The notes: generated from the letters alone by a model not told the origin. A stretch of DNA of 64,000 bases from Bin87 sp965204685 (GCA_965204685.1 OZ242004.1:2542001-2606000), one strand, 5' to 3'. Counted from the stretch's first letter, positions 54,905 to 63,853 are shown. Made by a program: numbers and translations.

Positions 54905-55702
54905 GTGACGCCTTTGCCGGCGCTCGCAATTGCCGCCCTGTTGACTCTGGCGGTGACCGTCCTGCTGGTCACCGCTTGCGCGTCAGAAGTAACCGACACC
55001 ATCGACGCCGCGCGGCAGTTGGCCGGCGAAGTCGTGAGCGACACGGAGCCGTCGGAGCCGAGCCCGCAGCAACCGGCTGCAATCGACTCACTGACGGAAT
55101 CCCCGGAAGTGCATACGCTGCTCGTCTCCCTCCGTGGCCTTCGCGTGGCCGCCCGCAGCAGCGACACCGAGTACAACCGCCGCGACTGGCGCCATTGGGT
55201 CGACGCCGACCGGGATTGCCAGAACACCCGCGCGGAGGTGCTGATCGCTGAAAGCGTGGCTCGGGTGTCCTTCGCTCCCAGGGAAGACGGCGACCGGTGC
55301 CGTGTGGTCTCCGGCCACTGGGTGGGACCCTGGACCGGCGAGGTTTTCACCGATGCTTCCGACGTCGATATCGACCACCACGTTCCCCTGGGCCACGCCC
55401 ACGAATCCGGTGGCTGGGGCTGGAACCCCCGACGCAAACGCGCCTACGCCAACGACCTGACCCACCCGGCCAGCCTCCAGGCCACCAGCGCGCCGGTCAA
55501 CCGTTCCAAGGGCAAGCAGCCGCCCGATGAATGGCGTCCCCAGGAGAGCGCCGGTTGGTGCCGCTATGCCGCCGATTGGGTCTCAGTCAAGGAGGCTTGG
55601 GACTTGACAGTAACCTCCGCAGAAGTCGCCGCCTTGGAAACTATGCTTGCCACCTGCGACGACGATGCTTCCTGGGGCCTGTCTGGGCCTCCGGGCGGCT
55701 GA
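54905..55702 (+). CDS. Secreted lipoprotein with HNH nuclease domain (DUF1524/GmrSD C-terminal type)
   Basis: About 265 residues from GTG 54905; TTG 54914 fits the GGGGAG SD better. The N-terminal hydrophobic stretch ends LLVTACAS, a lipobox, so it is probably anchored outside the membrane. The C-terminal domain has DVDIDHHVPLGHAHESGGWG, RRKRAYANDLTHPASLQATS and APVNRSKGKQPPDEWRP, the DHVVPL...NRSKG...P pattern of DUF1524 HNH nucleases. It may scavenge DNA or degrade foreign DNA. Confidence 0.8.
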   Translation: MTPLPALAIAALLTLAVTVLLVTACASEVTDTIDAARQLAGEVVSDTEPSEPSPQQPAAIDSLTESPEVHTLLVSLRGLRVAARSSDTEYNRRDWRHWVDADRDCQNTRAEVLIAESVARVSFAPREDGDRCRVVSGHWVGPWTGEVFTDASDVDIDHHVPLGHAHESGGWGWNPRRKRAYANDLTHPASLQATSAPVNRSKGKQPPDEWRPQESAGWCRYAADWVSVKEAWDLTVTSAEVAALETMLATCDDDASWGLSGPPGG

Positions 55703-55720
55703 ATGATCCGCCCCCTATGC

Positions 55721-55726
55721 TATAAT
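55721..55726 (+). promoter_or_regulatory. -10 element upstream of the SDR gene
   Basis: TATAAT 77 bp before the ATG at 55803. Between them cccgaac and gttcggg form a 7-bp hairpin in the predicted leader. No clear -35. Confidence 0.4.
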
Positions 55727-55802
55727 CCCCGTTGCCCGTAGACATAATTTGCTGCCCGAACTATTCGCGTTGTTCGGGCCGAAAACGCTAAGGAGGCGAG
55801 CC

Positions 55803-56600
55803 ATGGAGATGGGACTGGACGGCAAGGTAGCCATTGTCACCGGCGGTAGCGAGGGCATCGGGAAAGCAGCGGCAGAGCGCATGGCCGGCGAGGGAGCCAA
55901 CGTAATCATCGTGGCCCGCCGGCAGGAGGTTCTGGACGCCGCAGCCGACGAGATTCGCACCGCCACCGAGGGTGAGGTGCTTCCCCTCTCCGCCGACGTC
56001 ACCGACAAGGAGACGGCGGCGCGCGTGATCAACACTGCCGTTGAGCGTTATGGCCGCGTCGACATCCTGGTGAACAACGCCGGCACCTCCATGGCCAAGG
56101 GCTTCGAGGACGTCAGCGACGACGACTGGGAACTGGACTTCGAGTTGAAGGTATGGGGCGCGGTTCGCCTCATCCGGGCGTCCATTCCCGAGATGCGCAA
56201 GGTGGGCGGCGGGCGCATCATCAACGTGACCAACCTGGGCGGCCGGACGCCGGGCGCCAACTCCATGCCTACGTCAATCTCCCGCGCGGCTGGCATCGCC
56301 ATCACCAAGGGCCTGTCCAAGGACCTGGCCAGCGACAACATCCTCGTCAACACCGTGTGCATCGGCCTCATCAAGAGCGGCCAGCACCAGCGCCGTTACG
56401 ATGCCCGCATCGTGAACGAGCCGGACTTGGACATGGACGACTTCTACGCCCAGTTGGCGGCCGGACGCGGTGTGCCGTTGGGGCGCGTCGGCGAGGGCTC
56501 CGAGGCCGGCGATGTGATCGCGTTCCTGGCCTCCGACCGTGCCAGCTACCTGACGGGCGTCGCGATCAACATCGATGGCGGCGCTTCCGCAGTCGTCTAG
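55803..56600 (+). CDS. SDR-family protein with substituted active site
   Basis: About 265 residues from ATG 55803 with AAGGAGG upstream. The Rossmann motif VAIVTGGSEGIGKAAAERMA and the structural VDILVNNAGTSMAKG are intact. The active-site YXXXK segment reads NSMPTSISRAAGIAITKGLS, so the Tyr and Lys of normal SDRs appear replaced (probably by Thr and Arg). The end GVAINIDGGASAVV is normal. It may use another mechanism or not be a dehydrogenase. It precedes the aminotransferase by 47 bp on the same strand. Confidence 0.82.
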   Translation: MEMGLDGKVAIVTGGSEGIGKAAAERMAGEGANVIIVARRQEVLDAAADEIRTATEGEVLPLSADVTDKETAARVINTAVERYGRVDILVNNAGTSMAKGFEDVSDDDWELDFELKVWGAVRLIRASIPEMRKVGGGRIINVTNLGGRTPGANSMPTSISRAAGIAITKGLSKDLASDNILVNTVCIGLIKSGQHQRRYDARIVNEPDLDMDDFYAQLAAGRGVPLGRVGEGSEAGDVIAFLASDRASYLTGVAINIDGGASAVV

Positions 56601-56647
56601 TTGCAATCCGTGCCATGCCGGCCTGTTTATCCGGAAGGGAGACCATC

Positions 56648-57844
56648 GTGACCGAATCATATCGAGACGAATTCGAAGCACCGAACCGGCTCCTGCTGGG
56701 CGCCGGGCCATGCACCGTCCATCCCCGGGTCCTGCGTGCCATGACCCAGCCGGTGGTCGGGCACCTGGATCCCGTGTTCTTCCAGGTCATGGACGAGGTG
56801 TGCGAGATGCTGCGCCAGGTGTTTCACACCGGCAACACCGTGACCATGCCCATTTCCGCCACCGGAACGGGAGCCATGGAAACCGCCTGCGTCAACGTCA
56901 TTGAACGGGGCGACACGGCCATCGTCTGCCGGAACGGTTATTTCGGAGTGCGTCTTGCCGACATCGCCCAGCGTTGCGGAGCGAACACGGTCATGGTCGA
57001 TTCTCCCTGGGGCAAGCCGGCTGACCTTAACGCCCTCGAGGATGCGCTGAATGCCAATCCGGGCACCAAGATGGTCGGTCTGGTCCACGCCGAAACGTCT
57101 ACCGGCGCGATCACTCCTCTGACGGACGCTATCGACCTCGCTCACCGGCATGGCGCCCTGGTCGTCGCCGACGCCGTAACCTCCCTGGGCAGCCACGATG
57201 TCCAGGTCGACGATTGGGATATCGACGTTTGCTATAGCGCCAGCCAGAAGTGCTTGGGCGCCCCTCCGGGTTTGGCTCCCATCAGCTTCGGCGAACGCGC
57301 CATGGACGTCATCAACAAGCGCGACACCACCGTCGAGAGTTTTTACTTCAACCTCCAGGGCGTCGCCGAATACTGGAATGAGACCCAGCGGGTTTACCAC
57401 CACACCAGCCCGATCACCATGATCTATGCCATGCGCGAGTCCCTCCGCATGATGATGGAGGAAGGCCTCGACGAACAGCATGGTCGTCACGCCAAGGTTG
57501 CCGCCGGTTTGCGCGCCGGCCTGACCGCCATGGGCTTGGAACTGGCCACCGACCCCGATTACCAGCTCAACCCCATCACCGTGGTCAACGCGCCCGAAGG
57601 AGTCAACGAGGCCGATGTGCGCGCTCGTCTCCTGAACGATTTCGACATTGAGGTCAGCGGCGGCTTGGGCGAGTTCCGCGGCCGGGTCTGGCGCGTCGGG
57701 ATGATGGGCAACGGCGCCCGCGAAACCAGCGTGTTGTCTCTCCTGTCCGCCCTCGAAGTCATACTCGGGGACATGGATTACGAGGTGGCCTACGGAGCCA
57801 GCGTGGCGGCGGCCCAACGGAGCTTTGCCAGCCACGGCGACTGA
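56648..57844 (+). CDS. Class V aminotransferase, alanine/serine-glyoxylate aminotransferase type
   Basis: About 398 residues from GTG 56648 with GAAGGGAG upstream. LLLGAGPCTVHPRVLRAMTQ, PISATGTGAMETACVNVIER, HAETSTGAITPLTDAIDLAH, VVADAVTSLGSHDVQVDDWD and CYSASQKCLGAPPGLAPISF (PLP Lys) are the AGXT/serine-pyruvate motifs. It transfers an amino group from alanine or serine to glyoxylate to give glycine. It ends 90 bp from the convergent glycolate oxidase genes, which make glyoxylate, so the two are functionally linked. Confidence 0.88.
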   Translation: MTESYRDEFEAPNRLLLGAGPCTVHPRVLRAMTQPVVGHLDPVFFQVMDEVCEMLRQVFHTGNTVTMPISATGTGAMETACVNVIERGDTAIVCRNGYFGVRLADIAQRCGANTVMVDSPWGKPADLNALEDALNANPGTKMVGLVHAETSTGAITPLTDAIDLAHRHGALVVADAVTSLGSHDVQVDDWDIDVCYSASQKCLGAPPGLAPISFGERAMDVINKRDTTVESFYFNLQGVAEYWNETQRVYHHTSPITMIYAMRESLRMMMEEGLDEQHGRHAKVAAGLRAGLTAMGLELATDPDYQLNPITVVNAPEGVNEADVRARLLNDFDIEVSGGLGEFRGRVWRVGMMGNGARETSVLSLLSALEVILGDMDYEVAYGASVAAAQRSFASHGD

Positions 57845-57882
57845 GGCGAATTGTTTGAAAAATCCCGCATTCGATCAACCTG

Positions 57883-57901
57883 GGGGCGCTTACCGCGCCC
57901 C
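57883..57901. terminator. Hairpin between convergent aminotransferase and glcF
   Basis: ggggcgc and gcgcccc form a 7-bp stem around ttacc, followed by tacgcgtttt on the plus strand. It may end both transcripts. The arms (gggg...cccctac) recall the dispersed palindrome at 30106 but differ in the core. Confidence 0.45.
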
Positions 57902-57933
57902 TACGCGTTTTCCTTCGAGCAGGTCACCGCGCT

Positions 57934-59337
57934 TCACCGCTCCGCCTGATACGCGGCGTCCAGTATCTCTACCACGTGCATCACCCGCGCGCCGGAGCCG
58001 GCGTCCGCGAGGCCCTGCTCCAGTTGGCCGATGCATCCCGGGTTCGCGGAAGCGATGACCTCTGCTCCCGTCGCCGCTGCGTTGTCGATCTTGCGCCGCT
58101 GCAACCGCCGCGACATGTCCCGCTGGATCAGCGAGTAAAAGCCGGCTGACCCACAGCACAGCGATGATTCCGCCATCTCCACCAAGTCCAACCCGGGTAT
58201 GCTCCGCAAAACCTGGCGGGGTGCCTCGGTAATTCGCTGGGCGTGCGCCAGATGGCAAGGGTCCTGCATCGTAACCCGCCAGGGCAGTCGGCCCCGTGGC
58301 GAGTCCAGCGGCAATGCGGCCAGGAACTCGGTGATGTCCCTGGTGTTGCGCGCAAAATCCTGAGCTGTGTCCGTGTACTCCGGGTCGTCGCGGAGAAGAT
58401 CGCCGTACTCCTTCATCGACGAACCGCACCCGGCTGACGCCGTTACCACCACATCCACACCAGCCTGCTTGAAGGCGTCGATGTTCCGTCTAGCCAGTTG
58501 CCGGCCGAGCTCCAGATCGCCGGCGTGCAGGTTCAGAGCCCCGCAGCATCCCTGGGTCGGCGGAACGGCAACGTCGCACCCGTTCCGTTGCAGGACTCTG
58601 ACCGCCGCGCGCATCGCGTCGCCTTGCATCAGCGGCATGACACAGCCGGACAGCATGCCGACGGTCATCCGCCTTTCGCCCTGTGCGGGGAATACCTGGC
58701 CGCGGGGACCGAAAAACTGACGCCCCATGACGGGCATCTGCGCTTCCATCGCCACCAGATCACCGGGTAAAAGGCTGAGGAGTCGAGACTTGCGGAGCAG
58801 CGCTTGTATTCCGGACCGTTGGTAAAACCGCATCAGGTGTCCGGCCAGGCGCAGTCTTCCGTTGTGGGGCAGCGCTGCCCGCAGGAACAGTCGCGACAGC
58901 CGGCCCAGTTCGGGGCTCTGCAGGTCGTTGTCCTGGACCTGTGCTCGGGTGTGTTCCATGAGCCGGCCGTAGGGCACGCCCGATGGACAGACTGCCTCAC
59001 ACGCCCGGCACTGCAGGCACAACTCCCAGTGGGACACCAGCCGCTCACTGATACCGGTGCGGCCTTCGTGGACGGCCTTCATCAGCGCGATACGCCCGCG
59101 CGGGGATTCCGTTTCCAGCCGCGTTTCAACGTAGGTGGGGCACGCGCTCAGACACAAGCCGCAGTGAACGCATCGGTAAAGGTCCGCCTCGGCCGGCGCG
59201 TCGGCTCCCGAGAAACCGGGGCCGTCGTTCAGCGACCCCTCGAAGGGTAATCCGTACGGAAAACCGTGTCCGGCGTCGATGCCACCGCCCAGGTGCTGGC
59301 CGGCCTCCGTGTGTTGGTCCGGTGCGCTGACCATCAC
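57934..59337 (-). CDS. glcF: Glycolate oxidase iron-sulfur subunit
   Basis: About 467 residues, a little longer than typical GlcF (about 410-440). Two 4Fe-4S motifs, CVHCGLCLSACPTYVETRLE and CLQCRACEAVCPSGVPYGRL, are followed by two CCG domains (PPTQGCCGALNLHAGDLELG and SSLCCGSAGFYSLIQ). It passes electrons from the flavin subunits to the quinone pool. It starts in an ATGA overlap with glcE, the last gene of glcD-glcE-glcF. The N-terminal 45 residues before the first cluster look unconserved. Confidence 0.92.
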   Translation of the reverse strand: MMVSAPDQHTEAGQHLGGGIDAGHGFPYGLPFEGSLNDGPGFSGADAPAEADLYRCVHCGLCLSACPTYVETRLETESPRGRIALMKAVHEGRTGISERLVSHWELCLQCRACEAVCPSGVPYGRLMEHTRAQVQDNDLQSPELGRLSRLFLRAALPHNGRLRLAGHLMRFYQRSGIQALLRKSRLLSLLPGDLVAMEAQMPVMGRQFFGPRGQVFPAQGERRMTVGMLSGCVMPLMQGDAMRAAVRVLQRNGCDVAVPPTQGCCGALNLHAGDLELGRQLARRNIDAFKQAGVDVVVTASAGCGSSMKEYGDLLRDDPEYTDTAQDFARNTRDITEFLAALPLDSPRGRLPWRVTMQDPCHLAHAQRITEAPRQVLRSIPGLDLVEMAESSLCCGSAGFYSLIQRDMSRRLQRRKIDNAAATGAEVIASANPGCIGQLEQGLADAGSGARVMHVVEILDAAYQAER

Positions 59338-60665
59338 AGTCCTCCAACGAAGCGGCCGGGGTTCAGGATGTTCCGAGGATCAAATTGCCGTTTCAGCCGG
59401 CGCATGATTTGCATTCCCGATGGTTGTTCCCCCCAAACGTCGACATGCGCTTTTACGTCGTCGGGACACCGCTCGATGATCGCCCCTCCGCCCCAACGTG
59501 CGGCCGTTGACTGGATGGCACGTAGCCCGGCAACCACCTCTTCAACATCCGCGGATGCTGCGTCCCACCAGAGCAGGCGACCACCCCCGAATCCGGCGTC
59601 TGCCACCGCTGACGGCGGCGGGCCGTTGCCCACCGGGGCGCTGGCGAAAGCCAGGACCTCCTGCAACACCGAAGGCTGCGCGTTGATCCTGACGCATATC
59701 GAGGGTGGCGAATTGGAATCAGCTGGCAAGTCGGTGAGGGCGCGGATCAGTCCATCTGCTTTGTCTTCCCCGGCTACGTGGACGGTGTCCGCAACAGGAG
59801 CCCACAGCCCCACGGTTTCCTCGACCCGGCGCTTCATTGATGCTGGCCGGCCTCCGTGGATAGCGATGGCCAGCGTGCTCGCTTCCATTGACGGAGCAAT
59901 CCGCTGCGCCGCCTCGCCGGTCAGGACATGCAATCCCAGGGGAGCGTAGTATTGGGCCTGCAGATTCTGCGCTGCGACGGCGGCGGCATCGACCCCGTGG
60001 AACGCCGCCACGATAACGGCCCAATCCGTCGGCGCTGGAGCCAGCTTGAAAGTCGCTTCCGTAATGACCGCCAGCGTACTCAGTGATCCAGTGTAGAGGC
60101 GGTTCAGGTCGTAGCCGGTGACGTTTTTTACCACCTTGCCGCCCGCCTTGGTCTGGGTTCCGTCTGCCCCCACGACGCTGATCCCTATCAGCCAATCCCG
60201 TGGCAGGCCATAGGCCGATCGCAGCGGCCCGCTGATCCCCGTCGCCAAGGTGCCACCGATGGTTGCGCGATCCGCTATCGGCGCTGCGATGGGCACATGC
60301 TTCCCGTCTTGCGCCAGAGCCTCATCCAGCTGAGCTATGGTTGCGCCGGCTTCGACGCTCACGGTCAGGTCGGCGGGCTGGAAATCCACCAGCCGGTTCA
60401 GGCCAGTCAGGTCCAGCGCGATGCCCGGACGCGCCGGAGCATTACCCAGTTGTGTGGATGTGCGCCCGCCGAACGGGTATACGGCAACTCCGGTGCGATG
60501 CGCCCAGGATATTACCTCGGCCACCTCATCGGCGTTCGACGGTTTTGCTGCGACTACGGGCAACCACTGCCCGATGGCATATCCTCCCAAATTCCCCGCG
60601 TCGACGACTGCGCTCGGGCCAATCAGCTCCGCCAGTTTTCCAGCGATGGAAGGCGTTGTAGTCAT
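59334..60665 (-). CDS. glcE: Glycolate oxidase FAD-binding subunit
   Basis: About 443 residues from ATG 60665. The PCMH-type FAD domain has VAVYPFGGRTSTQLGNAPAR, LTVSVEAGATIAQLDEALAQ, ATIGGTLATGISGPLRSAYG, and GGKVVKNVTGYDLNRLYTGS, the last diagnostic for GlcE. Flavoprotein partner of GlcD. The gene sits 46 bp downstream of glcD and overlaps glcF by four bases. Confidence 0.92.
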   Translation of the reverse strand: MTTTPSIAGKLAELIGPSAVVDAGNLGGYAIGQWLPVVAAKPSNADEVAEVISWAHRTGVAVYPFGGRTSTQLGNAPARPGIALDLTGLNRLVDFQPADLTVSVEAGATIAQLDEALAQDGKHVPIAAPIADRATIGGTLATGISGPLRSAYGLPRDWLIGISVVGADGTQTKAGGKVVKNVTGYDLNRLYTGSLSTLAVITEATFKLAPAPTDWAVIVAAFHGVDAAAVAAQNLQAQYYAPLGLHVLTGEAAQRIAPSMEASTLAIAIHGGRPASMKRRVEETVGLWAPVADTVHVAGEDKADGLIRALTDLPADSNSPPSICVRINAQPSVLQEVLAFASAPVGNGPPPSAVADAGFGGGRLLWWDAASADVEEVVAGLRAIQSTAARWGGGAIIERCPDDVKAHVDVWGEQPSGMQIMRRLKRQFDPRNILNPGRFVGGL

Positions 60666-60711
60666 GCCAAGGGTGGAGCCGCTCGGACGCCGAAGCACAC
60701 CGCTGCGGCGA

Positions 60712-62145
60712 TCAGGCGTACATTCCGGCGGTATGCGCCGCCGGATGCGCCGCCGGCCGCCAGTAGCTCCCGTCGGGGAATATCTTGCCGGGATTCAGCC
60801 GGTTTTCAGGAGCAAAGGCTTCCCGGACCCGCTGCATTGCTGCCATGTCCGCGTCAGTGTACACCAGCGGCATGAATTCCTTCTTTTCCAGGCCGATGCC
60901 GTGCTCCCCGCTCAGCGTGCCGCCCAAGAGAGCGCATTCTTCCATCAGTTCCGCGGCCGCAGCCATCGCGCTTTCCATAACGCCGGGCTCGCGGGCGTCG
61001 AACAGCATGCAGGGGTGCAGGTTCCCATCGCCGGCATGGAACACGTTGGCAATGGTGATGCCGTAACGCTCGCTGACCTCGCTGACCTTCCGCAGCATCT
61101 GCGTCAAGCGAGTTCGAGGCACCACCCCGTCAACCAGGTAGTAGTTGGGTGCGATGGTTCCGAAGGCGCCGAATGCCGTTTTCCGGCCCACCCAGAGACG
61201 CTCCCGCTCGGCGTCGTCCTCGGCAATTCTGACGTCGGCGGCGCCGGTATCCCACAATGCTGCTTCCACCTCACCGCTGACCTCGTCAACCTCTTCATTC
61301 AGCCCCTCCAGTTCGATCAGCAGCACTGCGCCGGCGTCGTTCGGATACCCGGCGTCGGTGACGTTCTGCACCGCCTTGATGCTCAGGGCGTCGATCATCT
61401 CCAGGGCCGCAGGGACGATGCCATGGCCGATCACTGCCGACACCGCGGTGCACGCCGAGTCGATGTCGGGGAAGATGCCCAGGAAGGTTCGCACCGTTTC
61501 CGGCAGCGGCAGCAACCGGACCAATATCTTGGTGGTGATCCCGAACGTGCCCTCGGAACCCACGAACGCACCTCTCAGGTCGTATCCGGTGGCCTCCCGC
61601 GCCAGACTCCCCAGATGCACCACCTCGCCGTCTTCCAGGACCACCTCCATTCCGATGACGTGGTTGGTGGTTGCGCCATACGCCAGGCAGTGGGGGCCGC
61701 CGGCATTCTCGGCGATATTCCCGCCCAGGCTGCATGCCCGCTGGCTCGAAGGGTCGGGCGCGTAGCGCATCCCGAACCCTCGCACGTAGTTGTCCAAATC
61801 CAGGTTGATTACCCCGGGCTCCACCAGGGCGGTACGGTTCACCGTATCCACATCCAGGATGCGGTTCATGCGTGGGAACGCGATCTGCAACCCCTCCGGC
61901 GGCGTGATCGCTCCGCCGCTCAGGCCGGTTCCACTGCCCCGGCCGACCACGGTTAAGCCTGCCTCGTAGGCGATCCTCATCACTCGGCTGACTTGGTCCG
62001 TGTCAGCCGGCAAAACGACCGCCCGGGGCATCGAGCGGTCGACCGAGCCGTCGTATTCGTAGACCAGCAGGTCCTCCCGGTGCGCGATTACATAATCGTC
62101 ACCGACGACGGCGCGAATGCCTGCCAGAAGGTCATTGGTGGCCAC
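60712..62145 (-). CDS. glcD: Glycolate oxidase subunit GlcD (FAD-linked)
   Basis: About 477 residues. FAD-binding blocks are LTVVGRGSGTGLSGGAITPP, DPSSQRACSLGGNIAENAGG and GAFVGSEGTFGITTKILVRL. Substrate-side motifs VFHAGDGNLHPCMLFD and GGTLSGEHGIGLEKKEFMP are those of GlcD and D-lactate dehydrogenases. In a glcDEF order it should oxidise glycolate to glyoxylate. The upstream region is short (a coiled-coil gene ends at 62167), so the promoter may lie in the 20-bp gap or further upstream. Confidence 0.93.
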   Translation of the reverse strand: MATNDLLAGIRAVVGDDYVIAHREDLLVYEYDGSVDRSMPRAVVLPADTDQVSRVMRIAYEAGLTVVGRGSGTGLSGGAITPPEGLQIAFPRMNRILDVDTVNRTALVEPGVINLDLDNYVRGFGMRYAPDPSSQRACSLGGNIAENAGGPHCLAYGATTNHVIGMEVVLEDGEVVHLGSLAREATGYDLRGAFVGSEGTFGITTKILVRLLPLPETVRTFLGIFPDIDSACTAVSAVIGHGIVPAALEMIDALSIKAVQNVTDAGYPNDAGAVLLIELEGLNEEVDEVSGEVEAALWDTGAADVRIAEDDAERERLWVGRKTAFGAFGTIAPNYYLVDGVVPRTRLTQMLRKVSEVSERYGITIANVFHAGDGNLHPCMLFDAREPGVMESAMAAAAELMEECALLGGTLSGEHGIGLEKKEFMPLVYTDADMAAMQRVREAFAPENRLNPGKIFPDGSYWRPAAHPAAHTAGMYA

Positions 62146-62166
62146 GTTGTGAGAGCCGTTTTATCG

Positions 62167-62694
62167 TCAGGCTATTGACGGAAGGGTGAACACGGTTCGC
62201 CCGTCAGTGTCGTGCGTGTGGTTCGCCAATGCCGCCAGCATCTGGTTGTTATGCTGGACCTCGTCGCGCAGACTGTTTATCGCGTCCGCCAGTTTGTCAA
62301 ACCCGGCGACCATTTCAGCCCGCAGCTGCTGGATGGACTCCTGATACTCTTGGCGCAATCGCTGGATAGCTTCTTGGTGCTCCCGATTTGATCTTTGGAT
62401 AGCCTCTTGGTGCTCCCGATTTGATTGCTGGATAGCCTCTTGGTGCTCCCGATTTGATTGCTGGATAGCCTCTTGGTGCTCCCGATTTGATCGCTGGATA
62501 GATTCTTGGTGTTCTTGGCGTTGCTCCTTGACTTCAGCGGTTAGGTCTTCAACCTGTTTGCCGAGGTTATTCACCTGATTGATGGATCCACCAAGCAGGA
62601 AACTGCCCCGGAGTAGCAGTATGACGATAGTTAAACCAATGCCAACTGCGGATAGGCCCACAGCGACGAAGGCGATTATAGTGGTAGTTTCCAT
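62167..62694 (-). CDS. Single-pass membrane protein with 11-residue coiled-coil repeats
   Basis: About 175 residues from ATG 62694. One membrane helix near the N-terminus (TTIIAFVAVGLSAVGIGLTI) is followed by a long coiled coil. Its middle is built of near-identical 11-residue units of the type REHQEAIQQSN, a hendecad repeat, encoded by 33-bp DNA repeats. The C-terminal helix (LRAEMVAGFDKLADAINSLR) resembles short coiled-coil DUF families. It probably oligomerises at the membrane; no function known. Confidence 0.75.
   Translation of the reverse strand: METTTIIAFVAVGLSAVGIGLTIVILLLRGSFLLGGSINQVNNLGKQVEDLTAEVKEQRQEHQESIQRSNREHQEAIQQSNREHQEAIQQSNREHQEAIQRSNREHQEAIQRLRQEYQESIQQLRAEMVAGFDKLADAINSLRDEVQHNNQMLAALANHTHDTDGRTVFTLPSIA
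62365..62520. repeat. 33-bp tandem repeat inside the coiled-coil gene
   Basis: Four full 33-bp units (from 62365, 62398, 62431 and 62464) and a degenerate fifth share gatagcctcttggtgctccc. The second and third are identical across all 33 bases. They are in frame and encode the 11-residue coiled-coil unit. The near-identity at the DNA level indicates recent expansion. Confidence 0.85.
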
Positions 62695-62742
62695 ACGCGT
62701 CCCCGACTCCGGCAACTGCCCACCGTGGCCACCAAAGTCATT

Positions 62743-63777
62743 CTACTCCTTGCGGCGCTGGTACACCTGGATGCGGTGCCGGTTGGCTTCCACGACGAAC
62801 AGCCTTTCCTCGTGGTCGAGCCTTATCGACACTGGCCCCCAGAAGTAGGGTTCCGTTTGCGCTGAAATCAGATATGGCGTGTCCAGGTGGTCCGGCAAAT
62901 CCGGCACCAGGTTGGCTATCTGGCGCGTGTTGTATTCGTCGGGGTTCACGGACATGAAGTCCTGCGCCCACTTGGAGAGCGTAGCCTGGCCCCGGAGCAA
63001 TTGCACGAAGTTGCCGTCCGGATCCAACAGCTGGATCCGTTCGTTGCCCCAGTCGGCCACATATATGTAACCATCGGAGTCCACGGCAACCGCTGAAGGC
63101 CGGCTGAACTCCCCATCACCAGCCCCGGACGACCCGTAGGTGGCCAGGTGCTGTCCGTCACCGGTGAACTTCTGGACCCGATCGTTGCGCCAGTCTGCAA
63201 CGTAAACGTTGCCAGCTCCGTCCAGGGTCAATCCCCAAGGCATGTTGAACTGGCCCGCTCCGTCTCCGTATTCGCCCCAGGTCAATACCGCCTCGCCTTC
63301 GGCGGTGAAAACCTGCACCCGGTGGTTGTACTGCTCGGCCACGTACACCGTGCCGTCAGCAGCCACGGCGATGCCGGCGGGGCCGTTCAACTGCCCGTCT
63401 CCTTCGCCTTTTTCTCCCCACATCCTTACGAATTCGCCGTCGGTGTCGAACACAGTGACACGATGCAGATGCTCGTCGGTCACGTGGATGCGCTGGTCGG
63501 CGCTGATCGTCATGCCGATGGGCAGCGTCCACTGCCCTTCCCCACGCCCGGTACCCTTGCTGAACTCGCCCAGGTAATCCTCGTCCCAGTTGAGGACGCC
63601 AATGCGGATCAGGGCCTGCCGAGCCGCGTCGGCATGGTTGAGTACCAGGATGCGTCCGTCGTTGGTGAAGGCGCAGTCGTACGGGTTGATGAACCCTCGA
63701 CCGCTCTGGTTGGTCGTGACACCGATGGTCTTCACGTATTCCACCGGGCCCGCGCTGACGGCAGTCGCGGTAGTCAT
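62743..63777 (-). CDS. NHL-repeat beta-propeller protein
   Basis: About 344 residues from ATG 63777. Repeats of the type LNGPAGIAVAADGTVYVAEQ, FNMPWGLTLDGAGNVYVADW, FSRPSAVAVDSDGYIYVADW with following RVQVF/RIQLLDPDG make a six-bladed NHL propeller. Similar to Vgb lyase or peptidyl-hydroxyglycine lyase-like folds, without an assigned reaction. No signal peptide, so it is probably cytoplasmic or released by another route. The C-terminal blade is separated by an inserted segment (residues about 260-300). Confidence 0.85.
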   Translation of the reverse strand: MTTATAVSAGPVEYVKTIGVTTNQSGRGFINPYDCAFTNDGRILVLNHADAARQALIRIGVLNWDEDYLGEFSKGTGRGEGQWTLPIGMTISADQRIHVTDEHLHRVTVFDTDGEFVRMWGEKGEGDGQLNGPAGIAVAADGTVYVAEQYNHRVQVFTAEGEAVLTWGEYGDGAGQFNMPWGLTLDGAGNVYVADWRNDRVQKFTGDGQHLATYGSSGAGDGEFSRPSAVAVDSDGYIYVADWGNERIQLLDPDGNFVQLLRGQATLSKWAQDFMSVNPDEYNTRQIANLVPDLPDHLDTPYLISAQTEPYFWGPVSIRLDHEERLFVVEANRHRIQVYQRRKE

Positions 63778-63799
63778 TTCAGCCTCTCCTGTTTTGCGT

Positions 63800-63823
63800 A
63801 GGGGCGAATGATCATTCGCCCCT
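63800..63823. repeat. Dispersed palindrome, copy 2
   Basis: aggggcgaatga and tcattcgcccct form a perfect 24-bp palindrome with no loop. It shares the arms aggggcgaat/attcgcccct with copy 1 at 30106-30133. Both lie shortly upstream of a minus-strand gene start (LLM there, NHL here). Confidence 0.7.
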
Positions 63824-63853
63824 GTAATCGTCAGCTCAGCGTTGTTTTCGACC

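Noticed and set aside
53680..55437. A 585-codon antisense frame over trpB and the HNH gene
   Set aside because: It crosses two well-supported genes and shows no protein motifs.
62365..62520. CRISPR-like regular repeats
   Set aside because: The units are directly adjacent without spacers and are translated in frame as a coiled coil.
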